Notes under the pieces: generated by a model
What the model saw: the letters and a program-made list of their open reading frames with translations, nothing else
The model's database searches: none
Told to the model about the DNA's origin: nothing
Shown: one piece after another, positions 16,575-25,210 of the stretch
How positions within the stretch are numbered: the first letter of the stretch is position 1
How the letters are laid out: every line of letters begins with the position of its first letter
Assembly (NCBI RefSeq): GCF_012641275.1
Contig: NZ_JABAIA010000001.1
Span: 3,498,843-3,562,842, forward strand
Reading direction: 5' to 3'
DNA length: 64,000 bases
Source of the DNA: Chitinophaga varians
Lineage (GTDB): Bacteria; Bacteroidota; Bacteroidia; Chitinophagales; Chitinophagaceae
Translations under genes and position numbers: made by a program

Positions 16575-16931
16575 CTCTCAAATAATTAGTAAATCAATAT
16601 CATCTGGTTGCAATTATAGAAAATATTTTATTCTGTCAAAATAATTTACGGTTTTTTTTTAATTAATCCGAAGAATGTATGAACATCTTATAGAATTTAT
16701 AAATATTATAAAATTCCACTATTTGTAACTGCGTGCTGACGGACGATTGCAGCCGACCCTATATGGGGAGCGGGTTAGCAGGAAAATAATAAGCTCTTAA
16801 AGATCAATCGATTTTATTTGGAAATGATTTAAAAACGATAGATTTTTTTTGGTCGGCTTCTAAAAAAAGTTATTTTTGTCAGGCATTCATCAAATCTTAA
16901 CTTTTTCTTAACCTGTAACTGTTCCGACTCT
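16575..16931. other. Intergenic region upstream of rpoD
   Basis: 357 AT-rich bases between the START-like gene start and rpoD. The only element I can support is the rpoD promoter at 16848-16878. No small reading frame or stable hairpin stands out. Confidence 0.7.
16848..16878 (+). promoter_or_regulatory. Promoter of rpoD
   Basis: TTTG (16848-16851), 19 bases, TATTTTTG (16871-16878): an exact match to the Bacteroidota housekeeping promoter. Transcription should start near 16884, giving a leader of about 50 bases. Confidence 0.85.
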
Positions 16932-16937
16932 ATGTCA

Positions 16938-17804
16938 ATGCGCCAACTTAAAATCACTAAATCCATTACCAACAGGGAATCTCAGTCCCTGGAGAAGTAC
17001 TTGCAGGAGATTGGGAAGGTGGATTTAATTACGCCGGAGGAAGAGGTAAATCTCGCCATCCGCATCAAGCAGGGCGATCAGAGAGCATTGGAAAAGCTGA
17101 CTAAAGCTAACCTCCGCTTTGTGGTATCCGTTGCCAAACAGTATCAGAACCAGGGTCTGTCGCTCAGCGACCTGATCAACGAGGGCAACCTGGGGTTAAT
17201 TAAAGCTGCTCAACGTTTTGATGAAACGCGCGGTTTTAAATTCATTTCCTACGCCGTATGGTGGATTCGTCAGTCCATCCTGCAGGCACTGGCAGAACAG
17301 TCCAGGATCGTAAGGCTGCCGCTGAACAAAGTAGGCCTCAGCAATAAGATCAGCAAGGCATATTCCCAGCTGGAACAGGAATTTGAAAGGGAGCCGTCAC
17401 CCGACGAGCTGGCCACTATCCTCGAAATCAATACCGATGAAGTGGAAGCCACCCTCGGCGTAGCCGCCCGCCACGTGTCCATGGACGCGCCGTTCATTGA
17501 CGGGGAAGACAACTCCCTGCTGGACGTGCTCGAAAATCCAAACGCCGTTAGCGCTGACGAGGAACTGGACCACCATGACTCCCTTCGCCGGGAAATCGAA
17601 AGGTCCCTGTCTACCCTCACAGATCGCCAGAAAGATGTGATCATGCTGTATTTCGGCATCGCAGTGGAACATCCGATGTCCCTCGAAGATATCGGGGAAA
17701 AATTTGGCCTCACCCGCGAAAGGGTCCGTCAGATCAAAGACAAGGCCATTACCAAACTCAGGACCACTTCCAGAAGCAAACTGCTCCGGAACTACCTGGG
17801 ATAG
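16938..17804 (+). CDS. rpoD: Primary sigma factor RpoD (sigma-70/SigA)
   Basis: 288 residues, the short form that lacks region 1.1 and the non-conserved region. Region 1.2 ([20 protein letters not shown]) is followed by region 2 with [34 protein letters not shown] and the -7 reader [10 protein letters not shown], region 3, and region 4.2 with the helix-turn-helix [21 protein letters not shown] at 16938 gives the usual [12 protein letters not shown] start; ATG 16932 would add two residues. Bacteroidota sigma factors of this type read TTTG/TAnnTTTG promoters, which fits the promoters found throughout the window. A terminator follows. Confidence 0.97.
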   Translation: MRQLKITKSITNRESQSLEKYLQEIGKVDLITPEEEVNLAIRIKQGDQRALEKLTKANLRFVVSVAKQYQNQGLSLSDLINEGNLGLIKAAQRFDETRGFKFISYAVWWIRQSILQALAEQSRIVRLPLNKVGLSNKISKAYSQLEQEFEREPSPDELATILEINTDEVEATLGVAARHVSMDAPFIDGEDNSLLDVLENPNAVSADEELDHHDSLRREIERSLSTLTDRQKDVIMLYFGIAVEHPMSLEDIGEKFGLTRERVRQIKDKAITKLRTTSRSKLLRNYLG

Positions 17805-17845
17805 ACATTACATACGAATCAGAATTGTTGGATATAAACGCTTTG

Positions 17846-17892
17846 GCGGAGACAGGAGCTGAAAAACAGCTCTCTGTCTCCGCTATTTTTTT
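17846..17892 (+). terminator. rpoD terminator
   Basis: GCGGAGACAG-GAGCTG pairs with CAGCTC-CTGTCTCCGC (one bulged T) around loop AAAAA, followed by a run of T residues (17886-17892). Confidence 0.92.
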
Positions 17893-17976
17893 ACTCCCCG
17901 CCCGGCCGTCCCGTCCCGCCCGTTCCCCGGTTCCGGTGAATTCCAAGATTCTTGGCATATTCTCGCCCGAAAACAA

Positions 17977-17984
17977 TAATTTTG
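17977..17984 (+). promoter_or_regulatory. Probable -7 element of the ffh promoter
   Basis: TAATTTTG matches TAnnTTTG and lies 22 bases before the ffh ATG. The upstream -33 is poor (CTTG at 17951-17954, spacing 22). Confidence 0.45.
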
Positions 17985-18006
17985 CTGTCCGTTTAAAATA
18001 TCAACA

Positions 18007-19332
18007 ATGTTTGAATCATTATCAGAGAGATTAGATTCCGCGTTTAAGCAACTTAAAGGGGAAGGCCGTATTTCGGAAATCAATATCGCCACCACCATTA
18101 AGGAAATCCGCCGCGCACTGGTGGATGCGGACGTGAACTACAAAATAGCCAAGGAATTTACTGATAAAGTAAAGGATAAAGCCATGGGAGAAAAGGTGTT
18201 GACCGCCATCTCTCCCGGACAGCTCATGGTAAAGATCGTGAAAGACGAACTGGCAGAGCTGATGGGTGGCACCGAATCCGAAATTGATATCAAAACAAAC
18301 CCCTCCGTTATACTTATCGCTGGTTTGCAGGGTTCGGGCAAAACCACCTTCTCCGGTAAACTGGCCAACTTCCTCAAGTCCAAAAAGGCGAAGAAACCCC
18401 TGCTGGTAGCAGCAGATATCTACCGCCCGGCGGCGATCGACCAGCTGAAAGTGCTGGGCGAGCAGATCGGAGTGGAAGTGTATAGCGAGCCCGAAAATAA
18501 AAACGCCGTGCAGATCGCCGAAAATGCGGTCAAACACGCTAAAGCCAATGGCAATAACATCATCATCATCGATACCGCTGGCCGTTTGGCCGTGGACGAG
18601 GTGATGATGACCGAAGTGGCCAACGTAAAAAATGCGGTGAAGCCACAGGAGATCCTGTTCGTGGTAGACTCCATGACCGGCCAGGATGCGGTCAACACCG
18701 CCAAGGCGTTTAACGACCGCCTGGACTTTACCGGCGTGGTGCTCACCAAACTGGACGGTGATACCCGCGGCGGTGCGGCCCTGACCATTCGTTACACCGT
18801 TACCAAGCCGATCAAGTTCGTGAGCATGGGCGAAAAGATGGACACCCTCGACGTGTTCTATCCGGAACGTATGGCCCAGCGTATCCTCGGTATGGGTGAT
18901 ATCACCACCCTCGTGGAACGCGCCCAGGCCCAGTTCAACGAAGAGCAGGCTAAAAAACTGGAGAAAAAAATCCGCCAGAACCAGTTCGATTTTGACGATT
19001 TCCGGGAACAGCTCCAGCAGATCAAGAAAATGGGTAACCTGAAAGACCTGATGGGCATGATCCCCGGCGTAGGCAAGGCGGTAAAGGACCTCGATATCAG
19101 CGACGACGCATTCAAAGGCATCGAAGCCATGATCAACTCCATGACACCGGCTGAACGCGGTAATCCCGACATCATTGACGGCAGCCGCCGTAAGCGTATC
19201 GCTAAAGGCGCCGGCAAAAACATCCAGGACGTAAACCAGTTCATGAAACAATTTGAACAAATGCGCCAGATGATGAAGATGATGAACAAGTTTGGCGCTG
19301 GTGGCAAGGGTTTGAGAGGGCTGGTAAAATAA
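18007..19332 (+). CDS. ffh: Signal recognition particle protein Ffh (SRP54)
   Basis: 441-residue GTPase that binds signal sequences of nascent membrane proteins with SRP RNA and docks on FtsY. The N domain (1-85) is followed by the G domain with GLQGSGKTT (P loop), DIYRPAAIDQL, DTAGR, TKLDGDTRGGAAL and the GMGD closing loop. The C-terminal M domain is rich in methionine (MKQFEQMRQMMKMMNKFG) and carries the RNA-binding SRRKRIAKGAG. Length and order are ordinary. It lies between the rpoD terminator and the rpsP promoter, as its own unit. Confidence 0.98.
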   Translation: MFESLSERLDSAFKQLKGEGRISEINIATTIKEIRRALVDADVNYKIAKEFTDKVKDKAMGEKVLTAISPGQLMVKIVKDELAELMGGTESEIDIKTNPSVILIAGLQGSGKTTFSGKLANFLKSKKAKKPLLVAADIYRPAAIDQLKVLGEQIGVEVYSEPENKNAVQIAENAVKHAKANGNNIIIIDTAGRLAVDEVMMTEVANVKNAVKPQEILFVVDSMTGQDAVNTAKAFNDRLDFTGVVLTKLDGDTRGGAALTIRYTVTKPIKFVSMGEKMDTLDVFYPERMAQRILGMGDITTLVERAQAQFNEEQAKKLEKKIRQNQFDFDDFREQLQQIKKMGNLKDLMGMIPGVGKAVKDLDISDDAFKGIEAMINSMTPAERGNPDIIDGSRRKRIAKGAGKNIQDVNQFMKQFEQMRQMMKMMNKFGAGGKGLRGLVK

Positions 19333-19356
19333 AAAATACTGCTCCGTAAACTTTTT

Positions 19357-19387
19357 TTTGCAAATACCAATTAGAAGGTTACATTTG
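19357..19387 (+). promoter_or_regulatory. Promoter of rpsP-rimM-trmD
   Basis: TTTG (19357-19360), 19 bases, TACATTTG (19380-19387): exact Bacteroidota consensus, 53 bases before the rpsP ATG. Confidence 0.85.
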
Positions 19388-19440
19388 CATCCCTAATTAA
19401 ACAATATTTCCTAACTCGCAAAAAATAACTCGACTTATTT

Positions 19441-19899
19441 ATGCCAGTAAAAATCAGACTGCAGAGACATGGCGCTAAGAAGAGGCCTTTCTATTTTATC
19501 GTAGTGGCTGACGCTCGCGCTCCAAGAGATGGTAAATTCATCCAGAAAATCGGTACTTACAATCCTTTAACCGTTCCGGCTTCCATCAACATCGATACTG
19601 AAAAAGCATTGCGTTGGTTGCAGAAAGGCGCTCAGCCTACCGATACTGTTAGACGGATCTTGTCTTTCAAAGGTGTATTGTATTTGAAACACCTGTTAAG
19701 AGGTGTTACCCTGAACCTGTTCGACGAGCCTACTGCTTACCAGAAGTTTGCACAATGGCAAGCTGAACACGAACAGAAAGTATCTGCCCGCCGTGACGGC
19801 CACAGAAAAGCAAGAGTAGCTGCTCCTATCGTTAGAAAGGTAGAAGACACTCCTGCTGCTCCATCCGCACCAGCAGAAGGAGAAGGTACAGAAGCATAA
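19441..19899 (+). CDS. rpsP: 30S ribosomal protein S16
   Basis: 152 residues. The conserved S16 core is at 1-85 ([33 protein letters not shown]). A long C-terminal extension, rich in charged residues and ending in alanine/proline/glutamate, is typical of Bacteroidota S16, whereas Escherichia coli S16 has only 82 residues. It heads the conserved rpsP-rimM-trmD group and is driven by a strong promoter. Codon use in this gene is visibly more biased than in its neighbours, as expected for a ribosomal protein. Confidence 0.97.
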   Translation: MPVKIRLQRHGAKKRPFYFIVVADARAPRDGKFIQKIGTYNPLTVPASINIDTEKALRWLQKGAQPTDTVRRILSFKGVLYLKHLLRGVTLNLFDEPTAYQKFAQWQAEHEQKVSARRDGHRKARVAAPIVRKVEDTPAAPSAPAEGEGTEA

Positions 19900-19924
19900 A
19901 ACGGCAACGTTTTAACAATACCTG

Positions 19925-19963
19925 AAAAAGGAAATGTTTGCATTCGCAAATATTTCCTTTTTT
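19925..19963 (+). terminator. Terminator or attenuator between rpsP and rimM
   Basis: AAAAAGGAAAT-GTTTGC pairs with GCAAAT-ATTTCCTTTTT (one mismatch) around ATTC, ending in T residues. It would reduce expression of the maturation genes rimM and trmD relative to the ribosomal protein gene. Confidence 0.8.
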
Positions 19964-19991
19964 AATTTCATGGCAGGACTCTCTCATAACG

Positions 19992-20516
19992 ATGAATAAT
20001 TATTTCAGCATAGGAAAACTGGTGTCTGCGCACGGATTACAGGGGGAATTGCTGGTGCGTCACAGCCTCGGCAAAAGATCGTCCCTCAAAGGTGTGACCG
20101 CTATTTTCCTGGAAGAAAGGAAAAACAGCTTTATCCCTTATTTTCTGCAGCAGGTGACCGTTAAGGACGCAGAGCACGTATATGTACGCCTTGAAGGCAT
20201 AGACTCCAAGGAAGCCGCGCAAAAGCTGCTGCCCGGGCAGATATACCTTCAGGAAGAGGACTTTAAGGCACAAACGGCTTCTTCTTCCCCGTTGGCCCTG
20301 CTGGGCTTTACAGTGGAGGATGCCCACCACGGACTGCTGGGAACAGTGGAAGAAGTGATCGAAATGCCCATGCAGGTACTGGTAAAAGTGCAGATCAAAG
20401 GTAAAGAGGCACTGCTGCCTGTTAATGAGCAGTCGCTCGTAAAGGTGGACCACAAAAAGCAGGTGGTGCATCTCGACCTGCCGGAAGGGCTTGTTGAACT
20501 ATATACCCAGGGCTGA
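19992..20516 (+). CDS. rimM: 16S rRNA processing protein RimM
   Basis: 174 residues. Binds S19 and assists maturation of the 30S head. The N-terminal RimM beta-barrel has IGKLVSAHGLQGELLV, and the C-terminal PRC-barrel-like domain has LLGFTVEDAHHGLLGTVEEVIEMPMQ and ALLPV. ATG 19992 gives the usual MNNYFSIGKL start. The last codons and the TGA stop (20514-20516) lie inside a palindromic repeat (20506-20525) that also occurs elsewhere in the window, so the C-terminal Gln-Gly comes from the repeat. It lies downstream of rpsP and upstream of trmD. Confidence 0.95.
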   Translation: MNNYFSIGKLVSAHGLQGELLVRHSLGKRSSLKGVTAIFLEERKNSFIPYFLQQVTVKDAEHVYVRLEGIDSKEAAQKLLPGQIYLQEEDFKAQTASSSPLALLGFTVEDAHHGLLGTVEEVIEMPMQVLVKVQIKGKEALLPVNEQSLVKVDHKKQVVHLDLPEGLVELYTQG

Positions 20517-20525
20517 AGCCCTGGG
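20506..20525. repeat. REP-like palindrome, copy 1 (covers the rimM stop)
   Basis: CCCAGGGC and GCCCTGGG enclose loop TGAA, and the loop contains the rimM stop codon TGA. Related copies are at 20656-20675 and 63325-63344. The sequence between copies 1 and 2 contains further short palindromic words (GGGCCGG, AAGCCTTAGG), suggesting a mosaic of extragenic repeats. Confidence 0.8.
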
Positions 20526-20655
20526 CCACAATTAGCGAGCATACCAGTGGGCCATGATAAATAATCCGGCCCGGAGCAAGATACAATGCATTGGGCCGGT
20601 GTTTGGAACAGGCCCATACAACTAAGCTGAAGCCTTAGGCAATAACAAATCGTAG

Positions 20656-20675
20656 CCCAGGGCTTTAGCCCTGGG
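20656..20675. repeat. REP-like palindrome, copy 2
   Basis: CCCAGGGCT-TT-AGCCCTGGG, a perfect 9-bp stem, 20 bases upstream of trmD. It is preceded by CAATAACAAATCGTAG, similar to the lead-in of the copy at 63325. Confidence 0.8.
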
Positions 20676-20694
20676 AATCAAAGCAATATCATTT

Positions 20695-21366
20695 ATGCGA
20701 ATAGATATCATTACAGTATTGCCGGAGCTGTTGGAAAGCCCGCTGTCCCATTCCATTATGAAGCGGGCACAGGCAAAAGGAATGCTGGAGGTGCATGTAC
20801 ACCCGTTAAGGGCCTATTCCAATCTGAAGCACAATCAGGTCGACGATTACCAGTTTGGCGGTGGTGCCGGCATGGTCATGATGCTGGAACCGATCGTCAA
20901 CGCGATTGAATCGTTGCAGGCCAAGGTAAAGTACGATGAGATCATCTACCTGACGCCTGACGGGGAGACGTTGAACCAGCAGATGGCCAACCAGTTGTCG
21001 CTCAAAGGCAACCTGCTGATGTTATGTGGTCACTACAAGGGGATTGACCAGCGTATCCGCGATCATTTCATTACCCGGGAGATCTCCATCGGCGATTATG
21101 TGTTGTCTGGCGGGGAGCTGGGCGCAGCGGTGCTGGTGGATGCCATCGGGCGGTTGCTGCCAGGTGTGCTGAACGATGAAACCAGTGCCTTGTTTGACTC
21201 TTTCCAGGACAACCTGCTGGCCCCGCCGGTATATACCCGGCCGGTAGAGTTCAGGGGCTGGAAAGTGCCTGATGTGTTGCTGAGCGGTGACCATAAAAAG
21301 ATCGAAGACTGGCGGCATCAGCAGGCGTTGGAAAGAACGCAGGCCCGCAGACCTGACTTGTTGTAA
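20695..21366 (+). CDS. trmD: tRNA (guanine-N1-)-methyltransferase TrmD
   Basis: 223 residues. Methylates G37 of tRNAs that have G36, which prevents +1 frameshifting. The SPOUT trefoil-knot core has [40 protein letters not shown], and [16 protein letters not shown], where the SAM-binding knot lies. The C-terminal helical domain ends with the usual RRPDLL. The length is normal. It follows rimM after 178 bases filled with palindromic repeats, which is unusually long for this normally tight gene pair. Confidence 0.97.
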   Translation: MRIDIITVLPELLESPLSHSIMKRAQAKGMLEVHVHPLRAYSNLKHNQVDDYQFGGGAGMVMMLEPIVNAIESLQAKVKYDEIIYLTPDGETLNQQMANQLSLKGNLLMLCGHYKGIDQRIRDHFITREISIGDYVLSGGELGAAVLVDAIGRLLPGVLNDETSALFDSFQDNLLAPPVYTRPVEFRGWKVPDVLLSGDHKKIEDWRHQQALERTQARRPDLL

Positions 21367-21464
21367 ATTAATCACTTAAAAATGACATAAATGGCAATAT
21401 CTGTGTTTTCCACAGGCAGTTCCGGAAAAAAGGTGGATAATCTCAAGATTTATTCCTGATTTAA

Positions 21465-21496
21465 TTTGGTAAATGCCATTTCTTGTTTTACTTTTG
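21465..21496 (+). promoter_or_regulatory. Promoter of rplS
   Basis: TTTG (21465-21468), 20 bases, TACTTTTG (21489-21496): exact Bacteroidota consensus with a short leader of about 17 bases to the ATG. Confidence 0.85.
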
Positions 21497-21518
21497 CACT
21501 CCCATAAATATTTGAAAG

Positions 21519-21866
21519 ATGAACGCAATTTCGTTTGTTCACGAACAACTGACAGCTAAAAAACAGTACCCTAAGTTTAAAGCAGGCGACAACGTCACTG
21601 TCAATTATAAAATCGTGGAAGGTAATAAAGAAAGGATTCAGTCCTTTAAAGGTGATGTGGTGAAAATCCAGGGTACAGGGTTTACTGCGTCTTTCACTGT
21701 TAGAAAAATTTCTGACGGTATTGGTGTGGAAAGACTGTTCCCACTTTACTCTCCTCATATCGATGCTATCGTATTGAACAAGGTAGGTAAAGTAAGAAGA
21801 GCGAAACTTTATTACCTGCGTGAACGTGCCGGTAAGAAAGCCCGTATCAAAGAAAAAAGGGTTTAG
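21519..21866 (+). CDS. rplS: 50S ribosomal protein L19
   Basis: 115 residues, the normal length. The family pattern is plain: [29 protein letters not shown], then [26 protein letters not shown] and [25 protein letters not shown]19 lies at the 30S-50S interface. It has its own promoter and terminator, apart from the rpsP-rimM-trmD unit upstream. Confidence 0.98.
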   Translation: MNAISFVHEQLTAKKQYPKFKAGDNVTVNYKIVEGNKERIQSFKGDVVKIQGTGFTASFTVRKISDGIGVERLFPLYSPHIDAIVLNKVGKVRRAKLYYLRERAGKKARIKEKRV

Positions 21867-21893
21867 TATAAAATACAGGGAAATTAGTTACAG

Positions 21894-21919
21894 GCGGGAC
21901 CGTATGGTCCCGCTTTTTT
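21894..21919 (+). terminator. rplS terminator
   Basis: GCGGGACC-GTAT-GGTCCCGC followed by TTTTTT. Confidence 0.94.
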
Positions 21920-22034
21920 CGTGTTCTTAAAATGCTATTAAATCTGTGGTTTTAACAGTCCCAACGGGTGAAAAAGCGGATTTTATGGCTATCTTTGTAG
22001 ACTATCATCGATAACTAAACAAACATTTCAGAAG

Positions 22035-22298
22035 ATGACTGCTGTTTTTGTAAAACCATCATTTTTGATTCTCCAGGATATCGGCATGTCCGAGCTGCTG
22101 TTGATTGCCGTTGTGGTATTACTGCTGTTCGGAGGCAAGAAAATCCCTGAACTGATGCGGGGATTGGGTAAAGGTATCCGTGAGTTCAATGACGCCAAAA
22201 ACAATGTGCGCCAGGAAATTGAAGAAGGTATGCGGGAAAAGCCTGTACAGCCTGCTACAACCGACACCAAGCCAACTGATGCCCAACACAACGCATAA
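22035..22298 (+). CDS. tatA: Twin-arginine translocase subunit TatA
   Basis: 87 residues. One N-terminal membrane helix (about 18-33, [14 protein letters not shown]) is followed by the amphipathic helix [21 protein letters not shown] and a charged, flexible tail. The FGGKKIPEL hinge is characteristic of TatA/E. TatA oligomers form the passage for folded proteins with twin-arginine signals; the exported SOD at 10734 could be a client (inference). A TATCTTTG box at 21990-21997 is a plausible -7 element without a clear -33. Confidence 0.92.
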   Translation: MTAVFVKPSFLILQDIGMSELLLIAVVVLLLFGGKKIPELMRGLGKGIREFNDAKNNVRQEIEEGMREKPVQPATTDTKPTDAQHNA

Positions 22299-22349
22299 TC
22301 TGGCGTAGCACATACTGTCCCTGATTTTAATATTTTAACTGATTTAGCT

Positions 22350-23795
22350 TTGACTGAATTCAGCAGTATAACTTCTTTCCATAAAGCATTATACGCCGGC
22401 AGTACAAGCTGTACGGAACAAGTACGTCTGTATCTCGACCGGATAGCGCAGTTAAAACATTTGAATGCCTTCCTGGAAGTATATGAGGAGGAAGCCCTGA
22501 CAAAAGCGCGGGAGCTGGATGAACGGATAAAGAACGGTCAACCGGTAGGCGCGCTGGCAGGAGTGGTGGTAGGTATTAAAGATGTGATCTGCTATAAAGG
22601 CCACCATGTGGGTGCCGCTTCCAGAATACTGGAAGGGTTTACTTCGCTTTATTCCGCCACAGCTGTAGAACGGCTGCTGGCTGCTGATGCCATCATTATA
22701 GGCAATCTCAACTGCGATGAATTCGCGATGGGGTCTACCAATGAGAATTCGGCTTATGGGCCTACCCTGAACGCACTGGACAATACCCGGGTGCCGGGTG
22801 GTTCTTCAGGAGGCTCTGCCGTAGCGGTACAGGCAGATCTTTGCCTGGTTAGTTTAGGCAGTGACACAGGTGGTTCCGTTCGCCAACCGGCGGATTTTTG
22901 CGGGATCATCGGATTAAAGCCAACATATGGCCGCATTTCCCGTCATGGCCTGCTGGCTTATGCCTCATCCTTTGATCAGATAGGCATTTTCGGCAAGGAA
23001 ATTGCTGATGTGGCAGCGGTTCTGCAGGTGATCGCAGGACCGGATGAGTTTGATAGCACTGCGGCGCAGCGGGAAGTCCCTGATTACCAGCAAGGTCTGT
23101 TGCACAATAAAAGTCACAGATTTGCGTATTTAAGAGATGCCCAGTACCATGAAGGATTGGATGCTGAAATGAAGGATGGCTATATCGACCTCTTTGAAAG
23201 TCTGGTAGATGCAGGACATACCGTTACCGGTAAAGGTTTTGACTACCTCGATTACGTGGTCCCTGCCTATTATGTGTTGACGACAGCAGAAGCATCCTCC
23301 AACCTGTCGCGTTATGACGGGGTCAGATTTGGGCACCGGACGAATGAGAAAAACCTCGATTTGATCGATTTTTACAAAAAAAACAGATCAGAAGGGTTTG
23401 GTAAAGAAGTAAAACGTCGTATATTACTCGGGACTTTTGTGTTGAGCGCAGGTTATTACGACGCTTATTACACCAAAGCACAACAAGTCAGGAGATTAGT
23501 TACAGACAAGCTAAACGAGATACTGGAAGAGTTCGACGCCATTTTAATGCCAACGGTGCCGTCGACAGCCTTTAAATTAGGAGAGAAAACAGAAGATCCA
23601 ATTGCCATGTACCTGGCGGATATATACACGGTACTGGCTAATCTGGCAGGGGTCCCGGCCATTTCAGTGCCATTGGGCCGGCATTCAAACGGAATGCCAT
23701 ACGGTGTACAGATCATCACAAAGAAGTTTGACGAAGCGGCCTTGTTACAAATTGCCCATCAACTGATGGCAACTGACAGGGCATCGATTGTTTAA
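22350..23795 (+). CDS. gatA: Asp/Glu-tRNA amidotransferase subunit A (GatA)
   Basis: 481-residue amidase-signature protein that hydrolyses glutamine and passes ammonia to GatB for amidation of Glu-tRNA(Gln) or Asp-tRNA(Asn). The Ser-cisSer-Lys triad is Lys77 (VGIKDVI), Ser152 (PGGSSGGS) and Ser176 (SDTGGSVRQP). The start appears to be TTG at 22350; no in-frame ATG lies close enough to keep the conserved N-terminal helix. gatB and gatC are not in the window. The stop lies 10 bases before the next gene. Confidence 0.93.
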   Translation: MTEFSSITSFHKALYAGSTSCTEQVRLYLDRIAQLKHLNAFLEVYEEEALTKARELDERIKNGQPVGALAGVVVGIKDVICYKGHHVGAASRILEGFTSLYSATAVERLLAADAIIIGNLNCDEFAMGSTNENSAYGPTLNALDNTRVPGGSSGGSAVAVQADLCLVSLGSDTGGSVRQPADFCGIIGLKPTYGRISRHGLLAYASSFDQIGIFGKEIADVAAVLQVIAGPDEFDSTAAQREVPDYQQGLLHNKSHRFAYLRDAQYHEGLDAEMKDGYIDLFESLVDAGHTVTGKGFDYLDYVVPAYYVLTTAEASSNLSRYDGVRFGHRTNEKNLDLIDFYKKNRSEGFGKEVKRRILLGTFVLSAGYYDAYYTKAQQVRRLVTDKLNEILEEFDAILMPTVPSTAFKLGEKTEDPIAMYLADIYTVLANLAGVPAISVPLGRHSNGMPYGVQIITKKFDEAALLQIAHQLMATDRASIV

Positions 23796-23805
23796 AATAA
23801 ATTGT

Positions 23806-25074
23806 ATGAGAAAAATCTTTTTACTATTGCTGTTGCCAGCATTGAGTTTGGGAAGTGTTGAAGTAATGGGTAGCAACAGTGTACCTAAAGAGACGGCGTT
23901 ACCATTGGTCTCGCCCGACACTACAGTGAAATTCCGCAAAGTACATTTGCCGAAAGACTCTGTAGCGCCTTCTCCCACCACTATGGCAGTGAAAAAAGCT
24001 GCCCAGAGCCTGCCTAACAACATTCGCAGCGCTAAAGTATATGAACAGATCAACAACAACCTGGTGGCCGGTTATGTAAATAACTATGCTACCCGGTACA
24101 GTCAGCATCTGCAGATCATGGTTGAAAGAGGCCAGCCTTATTTCTCCATGGTAGAAAAAATCTTCCGCGAACATGGTATCCCGGAAGAGATGAAATATCT
24201 CGCAGTAATTGAATCCAGCTTTAATACCAATGCACGTTCCAGAGTAGGAGCTGTTGGCGCCTGGCAGTTTATGGCCGGTACCGCCCGTATCTTCGGTCTG
24301 AGCGTGGGTAAAAAAGTAGATGAACGCAAAGATTTCTACAAATCCACACTGGCTGCCGCTCAGTACCTGAACAAACTGTACGAACAGTTTGATGACTGGT
24401 TATTGGTAGTAGCTGCCTACAACTGTGGCCCTGGTGGCGTATTACGTGCCATGAAGGCCAGCGGCCGTGAAGATTTCTGGGGCATGCAGTATTTCCTGCC
24501 CGCAGAATCCCGTAACCACGTGTATAAATTTATTGCTACCGGTTATATCCTCGATCGATTCAACAACTTCTTCGGTGTGAGCGATGAACCCGGCATGCCT
24601 GTGGCAGACAATACCAGCGCTCCCGCCCCTGCTGCCGCTGTGGCAAGAGGCCCGCTGACAGAAGATGAGATCTACAGCAGCGTGGAAATCAATGTTACCG
24701 GTAAATACCGCCTCGAGGCCATCGCCAAAAAACTGGAGATGTCTGTAGGTGAACTGGACCGCTACAATCCTGGTTTTGCCAAAGCAATGGCCAGCGCTGA
24801 AAACAACTATGACCTGCGCATCCCGAAAGAAAAAATGAAGTTGTTCCTGGCTGAAAAAGACGAGATGCTGAAAGAGTCTGTTCAAATGACACTGGACGAC
24901 AAAGCAGTAGGCGTGGATAAATCCAAATTCCCGCCTCCGGCTAAAATGCCTGCTGAAAAAGCCACAACGGCCAAAAAAGCAACTACCGCCAGCGCCAAAA
25001 AACACAGCAGCACTAAAAAATATTCCGCTGCCAAAAAACACAAGACCAAAAAGAAAACTACCCACAAAAAGTAG
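23806..25074 (+). CDS. MltD-like lytic transglycosylase with LysM
   Basis: 422 residues, exported (signal peptide in the first 20-23 residues). An SLT goose-type lysozyme domain spans about 105-250, with catalytic Glu136 in YLAVIESSFN followed by VGAVGAWQFM and AAYNCGPGG. A LysM-like module is at about 285-335 (YRLEAIAKKLEMSVGELDRYNP). The protein ends in a strongly basic lysine/threonine/alanine tail of about 50 residues, which could bind anionic wall or LPS components (inference). It cleaves peptidoglycan glycan strands to 1,6-anhydromuropeptides. ATG 23806 is used, 10 bases after gatA. Confidence 0.92.
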   Translation: MRKIFLLLLLPALSLGSVEVMGSNSVPKETALPLVSPDTTVKFRKVHLPKDSVAPSPTTMAVKKAAQSLPNNIRSAKVYEQINNNLVAGYVNNYATRYSQHLQIMVERGQPYFSMVEKIFREHGIPEEMKYLAVIESSFNTNARSRVGAVGAWQFMAGTARIFGLSVGKKVDERKDFYKSTLAAAQYLNKLYEQFDDWLLVVAAYNCGPGGVLRAMKASGREDFWGMQYFLPAESRNHVYKFIATGYILDRFNNFFGVSDEPGMPVADNTSAPAPAAAVARGPLTEDEIYSSVEINVTGKYRLEAIAKKLEMSVGELDRYNPGFAKAMASAENNYDLRIPKEKMKLFLAEKDEMLKESVQMTLDDKAVGVDKSKFPPPAKMPAEKATTAKKATTASAKKHSSTKKYSAAKKHKTKKKTTHKK

Positions 25075-25084
25075 TTCATCTATA

Positions 25085-25140
25085 AAAGAAAATAAAAAAC
25101 CCGTGTTGGTAATACCAGCACGGGTTTTTTATTTTCTTTT
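25085..25140. terminator. Bidirectional terminator
   Basis: AAAAGAAAATAAAAAACCCG and its complement, extended by GTGTTGGT/ACCAGCAC with one G-T pair, around AAT. It lies between the transglycosylase gene and the convergent antiporter gene. Confidence 0.93.
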
Positions 25141-25210
25141 ACAGCATTACGTATAACCGGTGGTGTTATTATGCGGAAAACCCCTGAATCACGGAAACGC
25201 CTGTATGTTT

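Noticed and set aside
16842..16931. Riboswitch or RNA thermometer in the rpoD leader
   Set aside because: The leader is short and A/T-rich without a stable conserved-looking fold; the promoter explains what is seen.
18031..19260. Long open frame antisense to ffh (about 409 codons)
   Set aside because: It mirrors the strong codon bias of ffh, encodes a Phe/His-rich sequence with no family, and covers a universally conserved gene.
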